In this document: in pieces, positions 59,360 through 64,000 of the stretch
How the letters are laid out: every line of letters starts with the position of its first letter
Position numbering within the stretch: the stretch's first letter is position 1
Source: Dacryopinax spathularia
Taxonomy: Eukaryota > Basidiomycota > Dacrymycetes > Dacrymycetales > Dacrymycetaceae
Assembly: GCA_037974965.1 (NCBI GenBank)
Contig: JBBPFI010000004.1
Location: 1,302,001 to 1,366,000, forward strand
Reading direction: 5' to 3'
DNA length: 64,000 nucleotides
The notes under the pieces: model-generated
Database searches by the model: none
What the model saw: the letters and a program-made list of their open reading frames with translations, nothing else
What the model was told of the DNA's origin: nothing
Program-made: the position numbers and the translations under genes

Positions 59360-61691
59360 GATGGTGGTGCATACAGGAGATGCAAAGTACGGGATGTTGA
59401 AATGTTGAACAAGAACCCAACAGACGCGTCGAGCGGGGGTCCTTCTTGTACGTTGTGCGCGGGTCGCGACGGGGGCACTGCACGGGGCGCGACGAGCGGC
59501 GAAGTTTAGGGGTTGGAATTTCGAATGGGCAGAGGGTTTCGAGGGCTTTGCACGGATTGGGTAATTTGCACTGTTGACAGAGATACGCTGATGGGAGATA
59601 AGCAGGTGAAGATGAGCGAGTAACCCAATCAACGCTAGGGAGGTGAGAGGGGGGAAAAGGGGAAGGGGAAGGAGGGATGATACTCCTCTCCCTATGCAAC
59701 CCACAGCTGAATATATGCGCCTATCGCATCATTGTGAAAATCCGTTGGAGTCGCCGCCTTACGCTCTCATCATTCCTTTGCGAATGAACACACGGGAAAT
59801 GCGGATATTTTCGGGGGTGAAGAAGCGCGTTCGGGTAAGGAAAGCATGAAGTAAGTACACGATGTAAGGGACTTTCTTTGTATTGACTGCGTGGATAAGT
59901 GGGGCGGGCCGTGCTTCTTCACTGACGTATTTCGCTCATCCCATCGCACGCTCTTCACACATTTGGTCCAACCCCCGGCGCTTCCCCTTCCTGACTTTTG
60001 GGGGTGTCTCGGGCACCGCAAGAACACGCTGCAACAAATTTTGCTCAATTGCTACAACGCATCTGTAATCGCCGCAGAAACACCGACCCAATTCAACGGG
60101 TCGAATCACCTTCCCAGCGCAGCAGAAACCATCCGGGAAGCCAGCTTCTCCTCCCACGCTTATCGCTGTCAATCAGCAGATCACAAGATCCTGTCCTGTA
60201 CCCTCTTTCTAGTGCAAATCCGCAGCACCGCCCTGCGACGGATGATGAGGAGGCCAGCTGACCACAGATCACAAGCCCATCATCATCGCCCCAAACTAAC
60301 AAATCCGTAATCACACTCCCGCACTAACAAAAGAGCTCAAATCCCGAGCCCATCACCCGTACTTCAACTCGCTAGCGCGCACCGCCCCTGATGCGCTTCC
60401 CTCGGTATCCGAAATCCCTTCTTCTGGGATCTTCCTATCTTCGCTATATGGCTGGTATTGCCGCGCAGTACCCTTCTTCGATACAAACTCGCAGGATCTC
60501 GCAGGCTGTTCGTGCTGAGCTGGCTGGCTAACTACCCGGTAGAACAAGGAGTGGTGCGTCATACGGTCATACCCTTGTCCCCTATACCACTAGTTGAAAA
60601 GTGTATTCCCGCGAGGTGGAGGCTGTAATCTAACAAGCGCAATCGGGCCGTCCTAGCGCCGTACCCAACCCGCCCAGCCGCCCAAACCCACGGCTCCTAG
60701 CATCAGCGAGTCGCACGACCTTGCAGTTGCCTCGTGTTGTTATTTTACTACCTCCAGTAACTAACGGGTAAAATCAACAGATAGACTAGCAGAACCCCTC
60801 CCCCTGCTCCACACCATCCAACCTTCTCTCGGTAAGCGGGAATGAAGGCACGCCCACAACATCCTCACCCGCTTCTGCGGGCAGTATTCACGTAACCTAT
60901 ACAATCCATTGGGGAGAACTGGGCTGCCGAGTGGAAATCTGGTGGCTGCCGAGCAGCTGAGCTGGAAATCTGGTGGGAGAAGGCAGGGGCGGAGGAATGG
61001 AAGGATCTTGCTGACAGTGATGGGCGGTGTTAGGCTTCTGGGTTTGCGTGCGGGATCGGCTAGATCGAAGATGCGCTGAGGAAGTGAGTGCGCGGGCAAC
61101 ATAGGATGAGTGTTAGGGCGGATTCATGGGACGGGTTAAGTTGCCCTTGAGTCATCTTGATGTCGCGAGCCGCCCTCAATACTGTCGCGCCAATCTCGAG
61201 GCTTTGGATGAGAGCGACCGGAACAGCCCGGCTGCTCAGCTTTTCCGATTCCTTTGCACGGCGTATAGGGGCGTAGCAACCCATTCAGCACGAGCACTGC
61301 ATACCGATTCAAAGTCCGCCAAGATCGTCCTAGAACACCATCAATCGCGCGAGATCCCGGAAAGAAATTTACGGCACGAAAGCCTCGTTGCCCGGATATC
61401 CGGAAGTGTGAAAGCAAAGAGATTCTGTGTCCTCGGGCGCCGGGCTGCACCGGCCCGACCAGTGCCGATGAGTCGATTGGCCATGCTGAAGGTAGCGAGG
61501 AAGTAGTCGTAACGACCCAGCGTCTTTCGATGATGTGATCCGTCGTCTGACCTGGTAATGATTAGGCAGAGATGCGTTTGCTGGTCAACACATTGTTATA
61601 CATGACAGTATGACATCAATTGATAATCTTACAATGCCTTCGACACGCCCGTCAAGGGTGCCGAAGAGATGGTATCGGTCCCCTCGCTACC
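59360..61691. other. Largest gene-free stretch, 2.3 kb
   Basis: Left part is the promoter of the 658-aa gene. ATATATGCGC at 59711-59720. Several open frames of 70-140 codons on both strands (for example 59891-60310 + and 60761-61102 minus) show no domain and cannot be joined convincingly. No tRNA-like T-arm was seen. Confidence 0.5.
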
Positions 61692-64000
61692 CTATCCCTG
61701 GTCCTCGGCATCCCGCTTCCGCTTCATCTCCTTTGATATCTTCTGCTGTGCCGCCTCGTGCTTTGCCAGCTCCGGCGGCACCTTCGACACGGGACTCTTC
61801 GAGATTTCCTGCTTCAGGTCGTACCTGTGATAAGAGATAAACCAAATCTGCCGGATCCGGCCGAACGGGGAAGAAGGCTTACATAACCTCGTCGTCATCG
61901 TTCGTGAGGAACGTGATTGCAACACCTTGCTTGCCGGCACGACCGGTACGACCTACGATCGGTTTGGTGAGGACCCTGAGATGACAAGGCATGACGACGG
62001 TACGTACCGATACGGTGAACGTATGCCTCGATAGTATTGGCCATCTGATAGTTGATGACCAGGCTGACGTCTTGCACATCGATACCACGGCCAGCAAGAT
62101 CTGTTGCGACGAGAATGTCTGCCTCGCCTGACCGCAATGCGGCCAGCGCAGCCTCGCGCTGTTCTTGATTCTTGCCGGAGTGCAAGGTCGTTGCGCTCCA
62201 CTACACATGATGATCAGTCGAGGAAACACGAGGAAGCCAGCCGAGCTTACCCCTGCGCGTTGCAGATCTCGAGCAACCATATCGGCCGTCTTCTTTTGAT
62301 TGACGAAGACGATGATCGGCGGGTTGAAACCACCAGTGTTGAGGATTTCCAACATCCTCTGCCTGCAGAAGACACGAGTCAGATCATTCCGATTAAAGCG
62401 TGAAAGCGCATACTTCTTCTTCTCGTCACCATGGATGAACTCTACACGTTGTTCAACCGTGTCGACAGCGCGGCCAGCTTCACCAATCGTGATTGTTGCA
62501 GGTCGCCTGAGATATTTGCGCGCCAAACGCTCCACAGCGGGCGGCATAGTCGCAGAGAACAGCGTTGTCACTCGCGTTTTCGCATTCCTGTTGTCCATGT
62601 CCACGTCTGCCGAGCCGTCTTCTGGCTTGAGATACTCGGTCGGGCAAGCATCCAAGATATAGTTCAGATCCGCTTCGAAACCGAGGTGCACCATACGGTC
62701 GGCTTCATCCATAACGATATATGTGCACTGAGAGAGCACAAGAACATGGCGATCGAGCACATCCTTCAGACGACCAGGCGTGGCAATGACGATTTCTGCG
62801 CCCTCGCGGAGATTGAATGCCTGCTCTTCCATAGCACGACCACCAACAATGGAGACGGTCGTGAAGCCGAGAGGTGCAGCAAACTTCCGCGTCTCGCTTT
62901 CGATTTGTTGTGCCAACTCGCGAGTGGGAGCTAAGATCAACGCGTATGGACCCAAATGTCGGTTGTCGTCCGTCAAAGGTGGTAGCTTGCTGATGTAAAC
63001 GAGCATAGGGATAACAAATGCGGCCGTTTTACCAGAACCTAACAGCGAGTTAGTGACTGCGCCTCGATTTGTCAGCGAGCATCACGCACCAGTCTCTGCA
63101 ATACCGATAAGATCACGATTTTGCAGTCCGATGGGAATAGCCTGGCGTTGGATGGGAGAGGGTTCCTCATACCCAATCTTAGCGATGATGTCCAATATGG
63201 GCACAGGGATGGTCGACTCTTGCCATGAGCGCAAGGGTAGGGGTATTTGTCCACCTGCCAAGCAGATTAGAGCGCATATATAAGGCATTTTGATATAAAC
63301 TCACCTCTCGCAGAAATGCTGAAGTCCTCGCGGAAGATACGCCAGTCCCGTTCCTTCATCTCGTGCAACGCCTTTTGGGTCCAGTGGCGCTCGTCCGCAC
63401 CATGCCTTGCAGCTTGCCGCCTCTCCATAGGATCCGTGTGCTTCTCATCCTGACCTCTGTCGCCGTGCGCTCCATCATCCATGCCAGCAAGATGTCCCCG
63501 ACCGAACATAACACCAGCCTTTACTGCGGGCAAAGGTGCCTCAACTCCCTCGCCAGTATCTTCCTGCTCATCCCAGTCGAATACAAACTTGCGATCGCTC
63601 ATCTTGCGAACCTTTCGCTTCTTCTTGTCGACACCAAGGTATCGCGACCGGATGGCCGAGAGGTCATCTTCGGTCATACTTGGCAAGGAGGCGGCGGATG
63701 TTGACGCATCCCCATTGCTGGAAGCACTGGGAGCAGCAGCTGATGGCCCGGTGGGCGCAGATGGCGTTGCTCTGCCGCTGGCTGGACCTGAGGGTGGTCC
63801 ACCATTTCGTTGTCGGTCAGCTCGAGGGCCGGTTGGTATTCCTTGATGGTAGGCAGGGCGTGGGGCATCGTCTCTCATCCGCTTGTCACGGTGCCGATCG
63901 CGATCGTCATCTGAGGGTATGTCAACATAAGTAACAACACGCAGGCCATAACGCACTTCTCGGACGATCCGGCGGTCCGCGGCCTTGGCCATTTTGACCC
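61692..64000 (-). CDS. PRP28: Prp28-type DEAD-box spliceosomal helicase (5' truncated)
   Basis: Exons within the window: 64000-63957 (partial), 63910-63305, 63254-63090, 63038-62414, 62362-62251, 62200-62008, 61952-61883 and 61824-61692, giving 648 visible residues. The N-terminal part is Arg/Asp rich ([14 protein letters not shown]). Helicase motifs follow: Q motif [12 protein letters not shown], motif [61 protein letters not shown] and HRIGRTGRAG. Prp28 displaces U1 snRNP from the 5' splice site so that U6 can pair. The open frame that starts at ATG 63986 instead of splicing is less likely, because an intron (63956-63911) makes a better RG/RD-rich N-terminus that continues past the window end. 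The C-terminus is Lys-rich ([13 protein letters not shown]). Confidence 0.93.

Noticed and set aside
60761-61284. Two overlapping minus-strand frames as a spliced gene
   Set aside because: No splice pair joins them in phase and neither shows a recognisable motif.
63267-63992. Prp28 starting at ATG 63986 within the window
   Set aside because: A GTGCGT...CCCTCAG intron (63956-63911) joins a better RG/RD-rich frame that runs past the window end, and Prp28 proteins have longer N-termini.

Overview
This window is nuclear DNA of a fungus, most likely a basidiomycete of the Tremellomycetes type. Nearly every gene is cut by several 40-100 nt GT-AG introns whose donors often read GTACGT, GTGCGT or GTGAGT and whose branch sites read CTGAC or CTAAC. 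The proteins are fungal: Mss51, Zn2Cys6 regulators, Sec66, Cho1, and small GPI-type Ser/Thr-rich surface proteins. The clade assignment is inference. I saw no CRISPR array, bacterial operon, rRNA, tRNA or recognisable transposon. Exon boundaries were read by eye; almost every model keeps one reading frame through all junctions to a single stop. 

Layout. 1-5.9 kb: the 3' end of an unknown gene, an intronless cytosolic Hsp70 with a heat-shock promoter, and MSS51 (COX1 translation). 6.3-11.1 kb: a Zn2Cys6-type regulator and two secreted GPI-type proteins. 11.4-14 kb: two tandem FKBP12 genes. 15-25 kb: PP2A B56 subunit, an unknown conserved protein, mitochondrial citrate synthase and a TPR protein. 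25.4-29 kb: two tandem pyridoxal-reductase-like AKR genes; a third copy lies at 54.4-55.7 kb on the other strand. 29-39 kb: Zn2Cys6 regulator, DUF1479 oxygenase, phosphatidylserine synthase, SMC5/6 subunit Nse1, an EF-hand protein and Sec66. 39.5-54 kb: USP7-type deubiquitinase, a METTL21-type methyltransferase, a Rho GEF and asparagine synthetase. 57-64 kb: an unknown low-complexity protein and the spliceosomal helicase Prp28, cut by the window end. 

The genes are mostly unrelated housekeeping functions, as usual in fungi; the only clustering is of duplicates (FKBP pair, AKR pair plus one, two similar surface proteins). 

The most unusual observation is in the FKBP12 pair. To encode a normal 108-residue FKBP12, each gene must use a 2-nucleotide microexon (AC or AT) at the same Asp codon, and the first gene appears to use two 2-nt microexons in a row. 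Both sit between good splice signals, and all other exon lengths match between the paralogs. Other points: a GC-AG intron in one AKR copy, a recurring GCATATATGCGC-like motif inside introns, a probable mitochondrial presequence giving FKBP12 two starts, and a possible 1-nt frameshift in the methyltransferase.
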